Part shown: positions 32,667 to 41,800 of the stretch, in pieces
How the letters are laid out: each line of letters begins with the position of its first letter
How positions within the stretch are numbered: position 1 is the stretch's first letter
Assembly (NCBI GenBank): GCA_024399545.1
Contig: JAKSNS010000021.1
Location: 1 to 46,531 of the forward strand
Reading direction: 5' to 3'
DNA from: Paludibacteraceae bacterium
Lineage (GTDB): Bacteria; Bacteroidota; Bacteroidia; Bacteroidales; Paludibacteraceae
DNA length: 46,531 bases
Position numbers and translations under genes: made by a program
Notes under the pieces: generated by a model
Databases searched by the model: none
What the model was told of the DNA's origin: nothing
What the model saw: only the letters and a program-made list of their open reading frames with translations

Positions 32667-32965
32667 TACCCCAGCTTTTCAGGTGAAATTATTGAAATTA
32701 TTGAAATCGGGATGATTTTATGGTACGGTAGGGCTTGCTCTTTTCTTGCTCTTTTGCCTTGTGACGGTGGATGGGAAGTCGGATGGTTGTTTTTCAGTGG
32801 GAATGGGATAATATTTTAACATTTCAGCCCACTTGGGGAGGGTCTTTAGAAGGGGCAGTCGTTCAATGCGTTTTTTGCCTGCGATTTTTGGTTTTATTTC
32901 GCTTGCGGCAACATTTTGACGATTTCAATAATTTCAATAATTTCACCTAAAAACTTGCACCCCCC
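32667..32965. repeat. MITE-like inverted-repeat element, copy B
   Basis: Perfect 28-bp inverted repeats at 32682-32709 and 32920-32947 (built from ATTGAAATT units) bound a non-coding interior, with C-runs outside both. The interior contains TATGGTACGGTAGGGCTTGC as in copy A. The gene-free interval 32329-33205 consists almost wholly of this element, the palindrome at 32548 and the element at 32977. Confidence 0.75.
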
Positions 32966-32976
32966 TCAAAAAAAGA

Positions 32977-33167
32977 GGCTCTATAACGAATTGAGTGGGT
33001 TTATTCACTGAATTGGATTCTCCCCACCCCCTGCCCCCTCCCCAAGGAGGGGAATACCTTATAGATAATGCCCTGTTACCCAGGGTTTACACCCTGGGCT
33101 GTTTTATGTCGCGCCTACAGCGCTTTGAGTTTGCATACAAAGTAGTCACACGAAACGCTATAGAACC
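32977..33167. repeat. Inverted-repeat element of the CTATAACG family, copy 2
   Basis: 191 bp, from GGCTCTATAACGAATTGAGT to CACACGAAACGCTATAGAAC. It aligns with 2641-2841 across its whole length, including GGGGAATACCTTATAG and CAGCGCTTTGAGTTTG. No coding capacity. Confidence 0.72.
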
Positions 33168-33205
33168 TATGTCTGTCTGTGCTGAGGCAAAAACACGCAC
33201 TGCGT

Positions 33206-34555
33206 TTAAGCCCAGACAAGCAACCCCGCACAGATAATCAAACCACTGACTACAAGGTCAATTATGCAGAATCCCATGATGTCCTTGGCGTTGAGTTTGG
33301 CGATGGCAAGTGCAGGCAACGCCCAGAATGGCTGTATTAGGTTTGTCCATGCGTCACCCCATGCTATTGCAATGCCGGTAAGTCCAGGAGCCACGCCAAG
33401 GTCGGCACCTGCGGCGAACATGATAGGAGCCTGTATTGCCCAGTGTCCGCCACCCGAAGGCACGAACATATTCAAAACAGCCGCACAGATGAACGTGAGC
33501 AAAGGGTAAGTGGTAGGGGTTGATATGCTGATGCAGGCATCGCTGAGGATAGTTCCAAGGCAAAGGCCAGAAGCCCCGACGCCTGTTATAATTCCCATAA
33601 TGCCAGCATAGAAAGGGAACTGAAGGAGGATTCCCGCAGCACTTTTTGCCGCCCTGCCAAACGCATGAACGTAGGCTATCGGTTTTCCATGGAGCAGTAT
33701 GCCGAGGAAAAGGAAGAGAAGAATCACCGTGTTGATGTCCAAAGGCTGCCCGTCAACAAAGACATGCAGGATGAAATATGTGATGCCTATCAACCCGACA
33801 ATCCATGTAAGGAGGCGGCTTTGCTCAAGATGCTCAGCGGGAGTCGCAGGTTTGCCGAACTTCTCGTCAGCCTCATCTTTCAGCAACTCCGGGTCAACAG
33901 CCACCACACGGTCTGCCTTTGGGTGCATCAACGCATTGACAACCACAATAGCCACCATCACAAGTATCACAATCACAATATTATGCAGGTCGAGGATAGT
34001 CTCAGAGACAGGCACCGGCGAAGTCAGCACACCGTTCGTCGCCTTAGCCAAAGCATCACCCGGTGTAGCCATTGTCAGGGGGATAGAACCCGAAAGTCCG
34101 GCATGCCATACCACGAAACCGCTGTAGGCTGAGGCTATCAAAAGACGGTAATCGACATTACGGACGGAGCGGGCAACCTCGCGGGCAAGAATAGCACCGA
34201 CAATCAATCCGAAGCCCCAATTCAGCCAACAGGCGACAGCAGACACTCCTGTAACGAAGGCAATTGCACCGGCAGGAGTCTTGGGAACACGTGCAAGACG
34301 CGAGATGCCTTTCTTGACCACGGGAGCAGCGGCGAGCGTCGCCCCAGTGACAAGAACCAACGACATCTGCATGGCAAAAGCCAACAATCCCCAAACGCCA
34401 CCGCCCCAGTTGTGAATGACCTCGACAGGAGTCTGATGGCAGACAGGCATGGCGATACAAGCCGCCACAAGAGTCAACAGGACGGCAAAGATGAAAGGTT
34501 CTGGCAGCCAGCGTTGTACAAGACGCACGCAGGCATTGATTATTTTCTGAAACAT
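33206..34555 (-). CDS. Short-chain fatty acid transporter, AtoE family
   Basis: 449 aa, integral membrane with about 11-12 segments. Typical AtoE features: RWLPEPFIFAVLLTLVAA near the N-terminus, the WNWG-like CWLNWGFGLIVGAILARE, SAYSGFVVWHAGLSGSIPLT (20 residues), the FPFYAGIMGII block, and VPSGGGHWAIQAPI near the C-terminus. It probably moves short-chain fatty acids or acetoacetate across the inner membrane. No linked catabolic genes are present, so direction and substrate are not settled. Confidence 0.9.
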   Translation of the reverse strand: MFQKIINACVRLVQRWLPEPFIFAVLLTLVAACIAMPVCHQTPVEVIHNWGGGVWGLLAFAMQMSLVLVTGATLAAAPVVKKGISRLARVPKTPAGAIAFVTGVSAVACWLNWGFGLIVGAILAREVARSVRNVDYRLLIASAYSGFVVWHAGLSGSIPLTMATPGDALAKATNGVLTSPVPVSETILDLHNIVIVILVMVAIVVVNALMHPKADRVVAVDPELLKDEADEKFGKPATPAEHLEQSRLLTWIVGLIGITYFILHVFVDGQPLDINTVILLFLFLGILLHGKPIAYVHAFGRAAKSAAGILLQFPFYAGIMGIITGVGASGLCLGTILSDACISISTPTTYPLLTFICAAVLNMFVPSGGGHWAIQAPIMFAAGADLGVAPGLTGIAIAWGDAWTNLIQPFWALPALAIAKLNAKDIMGFCIIDLVVSGLIICAGLLVWA

Positions 34556-34616
34556 ATTGGGTGGTTCTATTAATTATGTTTTATATTATATAAACGGATG
34601 GTTCGTGATTGGACGC

Positions 34617-34709
34617 TTTTGAATTTATTTTTGCATATTGCTGACTTTCATTCAGTCACGATGTTAACATCGCTCCTTCATTCAAGTGAGCAATCTGCTA
34701 AAAATAAAC
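34617..34709. repeat. Dispersed inverted-repeat element (second copy)
   Basis: Similar to 27269-27350: starts TTTTGAATTTATTTTTGCAT and ends GCAATCTGCTAAAAATAAA. The ends are inverted with respect to each other. Lies between the AtoE-like and VanX-like genes. Confidence 0.5.
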
Positions 34710-34744
34710 TTCAAAATCGTCTCAACCTAATTAATAGAACCACC

Positions 34745-35485
34745 CTATTCTATTATTTTATATTTTTCACGGGCGACATCGGCGGTGACAAGGTTGAAAT
34801 GCCACCATTCAGACTTGATGGTCAGCAGCCCTTGGTCGGTCATCACACGGCGAAGGAGCAGGCGGTTCTCGTATTCGCGGATGGTAATCCTGCCGTTTTT
34901 GAGCAAGGTCTCCTCCTGGTCTGTATTAGCCTCGACACCAAAATAGTCATACTCAGAACCCATTGGCAGAGGATGTCCCGTACAATCCATAATCGTGACA
35001 TCAACGGCGGCACCATAGTTGTGGAGGCCGTTACGTTTCTCGGGGTTTGAAACATAGTAGTCCATTTCCGTGCCTTTGACCATATCCCACATCTCCTGCT
35101 GAATGGCGAGCGGACGGGCGGCATCATAAATAATGAGGTTGGCGTCAGGTCTGATTTTTTTCAGTTCACGGTTAGCAGCGACCACCTTCTCAGCCAATTC
35201 AGGGAGCATGAAAGCCTTGCGAACGTCGTGGTAAAGCACACGTCCCATGAAGTTATAAGGGGTGGCATAGACCATTTGCACGGCCATCGTGGAGTCATAA
35301 TCGTGAATATCGACAAGTCCGAGGGCGCGCATTGCGGCTTCAGACTTGCTATCAGAGGCTACTGACAGAGCTGAGGAGTCAGACGAATCAGTAGCGTTTA
35401 CATTTGATGTAACATTCTCATTACCAGTACCCGAACAGCCATAAAAGAAGAGCACTGTCAAGGCTAAGAAAACTATCTTTTTCAT
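34745..35485 (-). CDS. VanX-like D-Ala-D-Ala dipeptidase, predicted lipoprotein
   Basis: 246 aa from ATG 35485 (MKKIVFLALTVLFFYGC). A lipobox ends at Cys17, and a Ser/Asp-rich linker follows. The M15D motifs are intact: YDAARP, GLHNYGAAVDVTIMD (SxHxxGxAxD-like, with L replacing S) and the final SEWWHF. The enzyme should hydrolyse D-Ala-D-Ala in the periplasm. No vanHA genes adjoin it, so a role in cell-wall peptide recycling is likelier than glycopeptide resistance. Confidence 0.9.
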   Translation of the reverse strand: MKKIVFLALTVLFFYGCSGTGNENVTSNVNATDSSDSSALSVASDSKSEAAMRALGLVDIHDYDSTMAVQMVYATPYNFMGRVLYHDVRKAFMLPELAEKVVAANRELKKIRPDANLIIYDAARPLAIQQEMWDMVKGTEMDYYVSNPEKRNGLHNYGAAVDVTIMDCTGHPLPMGSEYDYFGVEANTDQEETLLKNGRITIREYENRLLLRRVMTDQGLLTIKSEWWHFNLVTADVAREKYKIIE

Positions 35486-35502
35486 ATCATAAAAATTAGG
35501 CT

Positions 35503-35511
35503 GCAAATATA
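35503..35511 (-). promoter_or_regulatory. Promoter -7 box of the VanX-like gene
   Basis: The minus strand reads TATATTTGC, 18 bp before the chosen start at 35485. This excludes the in-frame ATG at 35506, which lies inside the box. Confidence 0.6.
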
Positions 35512-35556
35512 CACAAAAAAAGAGAGATTAGCGGCATTTTTCTCATAAAAATTTCG

Positions 35557-35565
35557 TACCTTTGC
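35557..35565 (+). promoter_or_regulatory. Promoter -7 box of the nadB operon
   Basis: TACCTTTGC. The ATG of nadB lies 138 bp downstream, leaving a long structured leader. Confidence 0.68.
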
Positions 35566-35598
35566 AGTCAGTTTGAAATGAGTCTCAACAAAGGATGA

Positions 35599-35673
35599 AT
35601 ATAACTGATGGGACAGATATCCCTCAGAGACGGAGCTGGCTCCGTCTTTACAGGGGTTAGCTTGTAGTTATAT
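35599..35673 (+). promoter_or_regulatory. Structured 5' leader of nadB
   Basis: Three nested pairings can be read: ATATAACT (35599-35606) with AGTTATAT (35666-35673), CCCT (35621-35624) with AGGG (35652-35655), and AGACGGAGC/GCTCCGTCT (35628-35636/35639-35647). A long asymmetric internal loop (GATGGGACAGATAT) faces GTTAGCTTGT. It resembles a regulatory RNA in outline, but no known riboswitch class was recognised. Confidence 0.45.
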
Positions 35674-35703
35674 AGAAGGTCAAAACAACACACTATAATA
35701 AAT

Positions 35704-37281
35704 ATGGTTAGCAAATTCGATTTTATCGTTGTCGGCAGTGGCATAGCAGGTATGAGCTACGCACTGAAAGTGGCAGACCACGGTCGTGTCGCCATTCTCT
35801 GCAAGACGACTCTCGATGAGGCTAACACAGCTCTTGCGCAAGGCGGAATATCGTCCGTAACAAACCCTGTGTTAGATAATTATGAAAAACACATAGAAGA
35901 CACCCTGATTGCCGGTGACGGCATCTGCAACATCGAGGCAGTCAACAAAGTTGTCCGTAATGCGCCAAAACAGATTGAGCAGTTGCTGAAATGGGGCGTG
36001 GATTTCGACAAAGCACCCGACGGTTCGTTCGACCTTCACCGCGAGGGAGGACACTCCGAACACCGTATTCTTCACCACAAAGACTCGACAGGCGCGGAGA
36101 TTCAGCAGTCACTCATAAAACGCATCAACGCACACCCCAACATTTCAGTTTTCGACCACCACTTCGCCATAGACCTCATCACACAGCACCATCTCGGCGA
36201 AATCGTCACACGCCAGACCCCTAACATAGAGTGCTACGGTGTCTATGCGCTCAACACAAGAAACAATATGATTGTCACCTTCCTCGGCAAGGTGACCATG
36301 CTTGCCACGGGAGGTATAGGCAACGTCTATACCACAACCACCAACCCGCTTGTCGCCACAGGCGACGGCATAGCGATGGTTCACCGTGCAAGGGGTATCA
36401 TCAAGGATATGGAGTTTGTGCAGTTCCACCCTACCGCTTTCTACCACCCAGGGCTTCACCCATCGTTCCTAATCACTGAGGCTATGCGTGGTTACGGCGC
36501 AGTGCTCAAGACACTGAAAGGCGAAGAGTTCATGCACAAGTACGACAAGCGAGGCTCGCTTGCACCAAGGGACATCGTTGCACGCGCCATAGACAGCGAG
36601 ATGAAATCAGCAGGCACCGACCATGTTTTCTTAGACGTCACAGGCAAACCTGCCGATGAGACCCGCGAACACTTCCCTATGATTTACGAGAAATGCCTCT
36701 CATACGGCATTGACATCACCAAAGAGCCAATACCAGTGGCTCCTGCCGCACACTATCTCTGCGGAGGCATCGTGGTCAACGAGAATGCCGAGACTTCCAT
36801 CAACCGCCTTTATGCAGCCGGCGAATGCTCGTGCACAGGTCTTCACGGGGCAAACCGTTTGGCATCAAACTCACTGATTGAGGCTATTGTATATGCCGAT
36901 GCTGCCGCCCAGCACTCGCTTCAGCGCATTGCGGACCTTACGTTTCAGGAGGATATTCCGAACTGGGACGACGAGGGGACACGCCTGCCTGAGGAGATGG
37001 TGCTTATCACGCAGTCGTTCAAGGAGGTGCAGCAGATTATGAGTACCTACGTGGGTATCGTGAGGTCGAACCTGCGTCTGAAACGTGCGAAGAACCGCCT
37101 TGAGATTCTCTTCCGCGAGACAGAGAGCCTGTTTGACCGCTCAGTGGTCAGCCGTGACATCTGCGAGTTGCGCAACTGCATTTCCGTGGCATACCTGATT
37201 ATCAAACAGGCGATGTCACGCAAGGAGAGCCGCGGTCTGCACTACACCATAGACTATCCGCATAAAACCAACATTAAATAA
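35704..37281 (+). CDS. nadB: L-aspartate oxidase
   Basis: 525 aa. FAD enzyme oxidising L-aspartate to iminoaspartate, the first step of NAD synthesis. The dinucleotide motif VVGSGIAGMSYALK is at about 8-21. Active-site and flavin blocks include REGGHSEHRILHHKD, MEFVQFHPTAFYHPG and GLHGANRLASNSLIEA, and the C-terminal helical domain is present. Full length. nadA and nadC are not in the window. It is followed 2 bp later by the DUF2723 gene, so the three genes to 41155 probably share a transcript. Confidence 0.94.
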   Translation: MVSKFDFIVVGSGIAGMSYALKVADHGRVAILCKTTLDEANTALAQGGISSVTNPVLDNYEKHIEDTLIAGDGICNIEAVNKVVRNAPKQIEQLLKWGVDFDKAPDGSFDLHREGGHSEHRILHHKDSTGAEIQQSLIKRINAHPNISVFDHHFAIDLITQHHLGEIVTRQTPNIECYGVYALNTRNNMIVTFLGKVTMLATGGIGNVYTTTTNPLVATGDGIAMVHRARGIIKDMEFVQFHPTAFYHPGLHPSFLITEAMRGYGAVLKTLKGEEFMHKYDKRGSLAPRDIVARAIDSEMKSAGTDHVFLDVTGKPADETREHFPMIYEKCLSYGIDITKEPIPVAPAAHYLCGGIVVNENAETSINRLYAAGECSCTGLHGANRLASNSLIEAIVYADAAAQHSLQRIADLTFQEDIPNWDDEGTRLPEEMVLITQSFKEVQQIMSTYVGIVRSNLRLKRAKNRLEILFRETESLFDRSVVSRDICELRNCISVAYLIIKQAMSRKESRGLHYTIDYPHKTNIK

Positions 37282-37283
37282 TA

Positions 37284-40200
37284 ATGAAACATTTCAAACT
37301 CTACAACAACATCTTAGGCTGGCTGACGTTCGCAATAGCGGCAGCGACCTATCTTCTCACGATTGAGCCAACGGCCTCATTCTGGGATTGCGGTGAGTTT
37401 ATCTCGTCAGCAAACAAACTGGAAGTCGGTCACCCACCTGGAGCACCATTCTTCATTCTCACCGCACGAATGTTCGCACTCTTCGCAAGTGACGCAACAC
37501 AGGTTGCCGCCATGGTCAACTCGATGTCAGCGTTGCTCAGTGCGTTCACCATTCTGTTCCTCTTCTGGACCATCACGCACATCGTACGCCGCATCATCAC
37601 TGCTGACGGCAAGGAACTCAGCGTGGCACAAGGCATTGCGGCACTCGGTGCAGGTATGGTCGGCGCATTGGCATACACATTCTCTGACACTTTCTGGTTC
37701 TCGGCAGTCGAGGGCGAGGTTTACGCATACTCTTCACTCTTCACAGCCGTGGTTTTCTGGTGTATCCTGAAATGGGAAGACTCAGAATCGACAGGTGCGG
37801 CAACCCGCTGGATTATCCTGATTGCCTATCTGATGGGACTTTCGGTAGGCGTACACCTGTTGAACCTGCTGGCCATCCCTGCCATCGTTCTTATATATTA
37901 TTTCAAGAAATACCCAGTCACCACCAAAGGCGTAATCCTCTCGCTGATAGTCTCAGTGATAATACTTGCAGCCGTGCTTTACGGTATGATTCCAGGGTTC
38001 GCCAAGGTTGCCTCGTGGTTTGAGCTTCTCTTTGTCAACTGCTTTGGTTGCAGTTTCAACACAGGTCTTCTGGTTTATCTGTTCATCACCGTCGGCATTA
38101 TCATCTGGAGCATTTATGAGACATCGACAGGCAAGAACGAGAGACGCGCATCAATCTCGATGATTGCCGCCCTCTCTCTGCTCGGCGTTCCTTTTCTGGC
38201 CGGCAACGGCGTAGGGAGCAAGGTTCTCGGCGCACTCATCATCGTAATAGCACTGATTGTGCTGCTTCACCGCAAAGGCTGGAACCTAAAATGGTTCAAC
38301 ACCATAGTGGTATGTTTCGCAATGTTGTTGGTCGGATACTCATCATACACACTGATTATAGTCCGCTCGCTTGCCAACACGCCTATGGACCAGAACTCGC
38401 CTGAAGACGTGTTCGCCCTTCAGTCATACCTCAACCGTGAGCAGTACGGCGACCGCCCTCTGTTCTACGGACCTATGTACTCAGCCCCAGAGGTGCTTGA
38501 CGTTGTCGGAAATCACTGCATTCCACGTGCCAAATACGGTGACGAGGTTTGGCAGCAGGAGGTCAAGGCCTCGCCAGACCAGCCTGACCGCTACATCTGC
38601 ACAGGCAAACGACAGACAGGCTACGAGATGGACTCGCGTTTCAATATGCTCTTTCCACGCATGTACTCATCCAATCCAGTCCATGTCAAATATTACGAAC
38701 AATGGGGCGATGTCAAGGGGAACAGAATTTCCGTTGACCGCTGCGGACGTAACGAGACACGCGTGATGCCAACCATGGGCGAGAACCTACGTTTCTTCTT
38801 CTCGTATCAGATACACTTCATGTACTGGCGTTACTTCATGTGGAACTTCTCCGGTCGTCAGAACGATATGCAATGCAACGGAGAACTGGACAAAGGCAAC
38901 TGGATTTCAGGTTTCTCGTTCTTAGACAACGCACGTCTCGGAGACCAGGACGCAATGCCAGACTCGTACAAGAACAACCGTGGACACAATGTTTATTATA
39001 TGCTTCCACTGTTGCTCGGTCTGTTAGGAATATTCTGGCAGTTGAGCAAGAAAACCGAGGGTAAGAAACAGTTCTGGGTAGTATTCACCCTCTTCTTCAT
39101 GACAGGTATCGCCATCGTCATGTACCTGAACCAGACGCCACAACAGCCACGTGAGCGTGACTACGCATACGCAGGTTCGTTCTACGCATTCGCCATCTGG
39201 ATTGGCATTGGCGTGATGTTCCTCTACGACCTCATAGCCAAGATAACCAAGTCACAGATAGGCAAATCCATCATAGCCTTCATTGTGGCTGTCATCTGTC
39301 TCGGCGTTCCTGCCATCATGGCGGAGCAAAACTGGGACGACCACGACCGTTCGGGACGTACAGTGGCACGTGATTTTGGTCTTAACTACCTGAACAGCTG
39401 CGACGAACAGGCAATTCTCTTCTCGAACGGTGATAACGACACCTTCCCTCTCTGGTACAATCAGGAGGTTGAGGAGAACCGCACGGACGTACGCGTCTGC
39501 AACCTTTCGTACCTCAACACAGACTGGTACATCGACCAGATGAAACGCGAGGCATACGAATCGAAACCTCTGCCTATCAATTGGAATAAGACAGACTACA
39601 GGGATGGACATCTTGACGTTTCACGCGTTTATGACGACGAACGTCTTAACGGTGGAGCTCTGGATCTCAATATGATGCTGCAACTCATTCGCGACCCTCG
39701 TCTCATTGACGAAAACGGTATTGGCAATGTTCCATCCTCATTGCTCTTTATGCCTATCAACATGGAAGACCTTCTCAGCCGTGGTGTCATACAACAAAAG
39801 GATACAGCCATAACCCCTGAACAAATGGTTATCAAACTCCGCGGTGGTTCAATGTCTAAGGCTATGCTGATGTTCCTCGAAATGCTGAATAGCAACAACT
39901 GGGAACGTCCTATCTACGTCTGCGCAACTGTCGGCGAGGAGTTCTACCCTGCCCTCCAGAACTATATGGTGTTGGAAGGTCTGGCATACAAGATTGTCCC
40001 TACCGAAGGTCACCGCGACCGCATCAACACGGACAAGATGTATGACAATATGATGAACAAATTCCTCTATGGCAACATCAAAGACCCACACACATACATC
40101 GACGAACAGCACAACCGCATGGCACGCACAATGCGTATCATGATGGCTCAGTTGGCTGAAGAGCTTGTGACGGAAGGCAAAAACGACTCTGCGCTCAAAG

Positions 40201-40541
40201 TTGTCGAAAAGGCTCTTGAGGAACTTCCACTCTCTCAGGTTCCTGCCGACTACAGCTCGTCAATGCTCGCCAACATCTACTACCGCATTGGCGACAAGGC
40301 AAAAGCTCAAGAACTCAACCGAGTTCTCTTCGACGAATGCGTGGCACGTCTGGAATGGAACACAAAACTCACCATGCAGCAACGCAAAACAGTATCCACC
40401 GATATGAGTATGCGCCAGAACATCGGTCTTCTGAACAACCTGATTTACTCAGCGCACCAGTATGGTGATACGGAGTTTGAAAATGAGATGAAGGCATATT
40501 TCGACAAGTATCTGCCTTACGTTCAAGCAATGGGCGAATAA
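37284..40541 (+). CDS. DUF2723-family multi-pass membrane protein
   Basis: 1085 aa. The N-terminal two thirds have about 12-14 membrane segments with the family hallmark PTASFWDCGEFISSANKLEV and GHPPGAPFF near residues 29-55, where the acidic residues recall GT-C glycosyltransferases. A soluble C-terminal half follows (from about 690, RSGRTVARDFGLNYL, FSNGDNDTFPLWY) and ends in TPR-like helices. The eukaryotic relative TMEM260 is a protein O-mannosyltransferase, so a glycosyl-transfer role in envelope or protein glycosylation is plausible but unproven here. Its stop overlaps the next ATG. Confidence 0.88.
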   Translation: MKHFKLYNNILGWLTFAIAAATYLLTIEPTASFWDCGEFISSANKLEVGHPPGAPFFILTARMFALFASDATQVAAMVNSMSALLSAFTILFLFWTITHIVRRIITADGKELSVAQGIAALGAGMVGALAYTFSDTFWFSAVEGEVYAYSSLFTAVVFWCILKWEDSESTGAATRWIILIAYLMGLSVGVHLLNLLAIPAIVLIYYFKKYPVTTKGVILSLIVSVIILAAVLYGMIPGFAKVASWFELLFVNCFGCSFNTGLLVYLFITVGIIIWSIYETSTGKNERRASISMIAALSLLGVPFLAGNGVGSKVLGALIIVIALIVLLHRKGWNLKWFNTIVVCFAMLLVGYSSYTLIIVRSLANTPMDQNSPEDVFALQSYLNREQYGDRPLFYGPMYSAPEVLDVVGNHCIPRAKYGDEVWQQEVKASPDQPDRYICTGKRQTGYEMDSRFNMLFPRMYSSNPVHVKYYEQWGDVKGNRISVDRCGRNETRVMPTMGENLRFFFSYQIHFMYWRYFMWNFSGRQNDMQCNGELDKGNWISGFSFLDNARLGDQDAMPDSYKNNRGHNVYYMLPLLLGLLGIFWQLSKKTEGKKQFWVVFTLFFMTGIAIVMYLNQTPQQPRERDYAYAGSFYAFAIWIGIGVMFLYDLIAKITKSQIGKSIIAFIVAVICLGVPAIMAEQNWDDHDRSGRTVARDFGLNYLNSCDEQAILFSNGDNDTFPLWYNQEVEENRTDVRVCNLSYLNTDWYIDQMKREAYESKPLPINWNKTDYRDGHLDVSRVYDDERLNGGALDLNMMLQLIRDPRLIDENGIGNVPSSLLFMPINMEDLLSRGVIQQKDTAITPEQMVIKLRGGSMSKAMLMFLEMLNSNNWERPIYVCATVGEEFYPALQNYMVLEGLAYKIVPTEGHRDRINTDKMYDNMMNKFLYGNIKDPHTYIDEQHNRMARTMRIMMAQLAEELVTEGKNDSALKVVEKALEELPLSQVPADYSSSMLANIYYRIGDKAKAQELNRVLFDECVARLEWNTKLTMQQRKTVSTDMSMRQNIGLLNNLIYSAHQYGDTEFENEMKAYFDKYLPYVQAMGE

Positions 40542-41155
40542 TGTACCAACCTAATTTCATAATAAAGTGGCTGTTCCCCGCACTCTACAGGGTGAAAGGT
40601 GGACAGTCACTTTTCTTTACTTTCGACGACGGTCCATGCCCCGAGACAACATGGCAGATTCTCGCAATTCTCCGTGAGCACAACATCAAGGCTACATTCT
40701 TTGTCGTAGGCGACAACATTCTCCGCTATCCAGACCTCATGCGGGAAATCATCAGCGAGGGACATCAAATCGGCAACCACACCATGCACCACACTGACGG
40801 TTTCAATGTGCCAACCCACGAATATATCCATGATGTCGAAGAGTGCCAACGCCTTATCGAAACATTCACCACACAGAAAACCAAATTCATGCGTCCACCC
40901 CACGGACACATCCGTTGGAGCGAGATGATACGCCTGCGCCGTCTTGGCTACACCATTGTCCAATGGGATGTAATAGCACACGATTGGGAAGCTGACCGCT
41001 CTGCCGAAAACATCGTAAATATCATCCACCAATACAGCCGTCCTGGCAGCATAATAGTCCTTCACGACTCACACAAAGCAGCTCCACGCAGCATTCCAGC
41101 CCTCCGCACAATCTGCAACTCCCTTTCATCAACCAAAGAAATTCTCGGCACCTGA
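40541..41155 (+). CDS. Polysaccharide deacetylase (NodB domain)
   Basis: 204 aa, a compact NodB-homology domain. Motifs in order: FTFDDGPCPETT (catalytic base and metal Asp), GNHTMHHTDG (metal His), FMRPPHGHIR, QWDVIAHDWE and IIVLHDSHKA. It should remove N-acetyl groups from a glycan, for example peptidoglycan or a surface polysaccharide. No signal peptide is evident, which fits a cytoplasmic location or an undetected anchor. Translationally coupled to the DUF2723 gene (TAATG). Confidence 0.9.
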   Translation: MYQPNFIIKWLFPALYRVKGGQSLFFTFDDGPCPETTWQILAILREHNIKATFFVVGDNILRYPDLMREIISEGHQIGNHTMHHTDGFNVPTHEYIHDVEECQRLIETFTTQKTKFMRPPHGHIRWSEMIRLRRLGYTIVQWDVIAHDWEADRSAENIVNIIHQYSRPGSIIVLHDSHKAAPRSIPALRTICNSLSSTKEILGT

Positions 41156-41800
41156 ACAAGTTGTGCTCTATAACGGCAACCAAAGCCCTCACCCCTATAT
41201 GCCACATTTTTTCGTTTTTTTGAACTAGAAAACCGTTTTTTTACTTCGCATGTAAAATTTCCTCACCTTCCTGCAAATTGTTTCATTAGTTTCAATGGTT
41301 TCAATAAAAAACGTAGAGGGTACTTTTCCACACATTATTTATATAGTATTACTTCGTAATAGGGGGTATATGTGGGGGTTACGTTTTTTATTGAAACACT
41401 AATATTCATTTACAAAAACTTTCTCGGATTAACAACATAAAAATGCCCAATTACCACCCCTCTAAAAACAGCAATAAAGAGCAAGCCCTGTCGGACATAA
41501 ACCAACTTCAAATCCATTCTTCCCTTCCAATTATACCCATCTAACAAACCTTAAATCTATCTACCTTCATTAACACATTCGTTTTCCTATCACTTTTTCC
41601 GATTTTTGCCGGACCTACACACGATTTGATAATCCAAAATATGAGAATATAACATTCGGATATACGTTGTGTAGAGACGCATGGCCATGCGTCTCATTGT
41701 CACAAGAACAGCATTTTTGTGGTATGCGTAGCTAAGCCATCCCGCAACCCCTCAGGCGGAATCACCCACTCAAAACATTATAGAGCCAATTTTTTAGCAG
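41156..41800. other. Intergenic region with inverted repeats, no gene
   Basis: Contains a CTATAACG-type end at 41163, the CCTCACCCC / TATATGCCA motif shared with 2480-2500, and an exact 17-bp inverted repeat (TTTCAATAAAAAACGTA at 41299-41315 and its complement at 41380-41396). Another element end, CACTCAAAACATTATAGAGC, starts at 41767. No protein-like frame and no clear terminator. Confidence 0.55.

Noticed and set aside
34745-35485. Vancomycin resistance
   Set aside because: Only a VanX-like dipeptidase is present, as a lipoprotein, without vanH/vanA-type partners.
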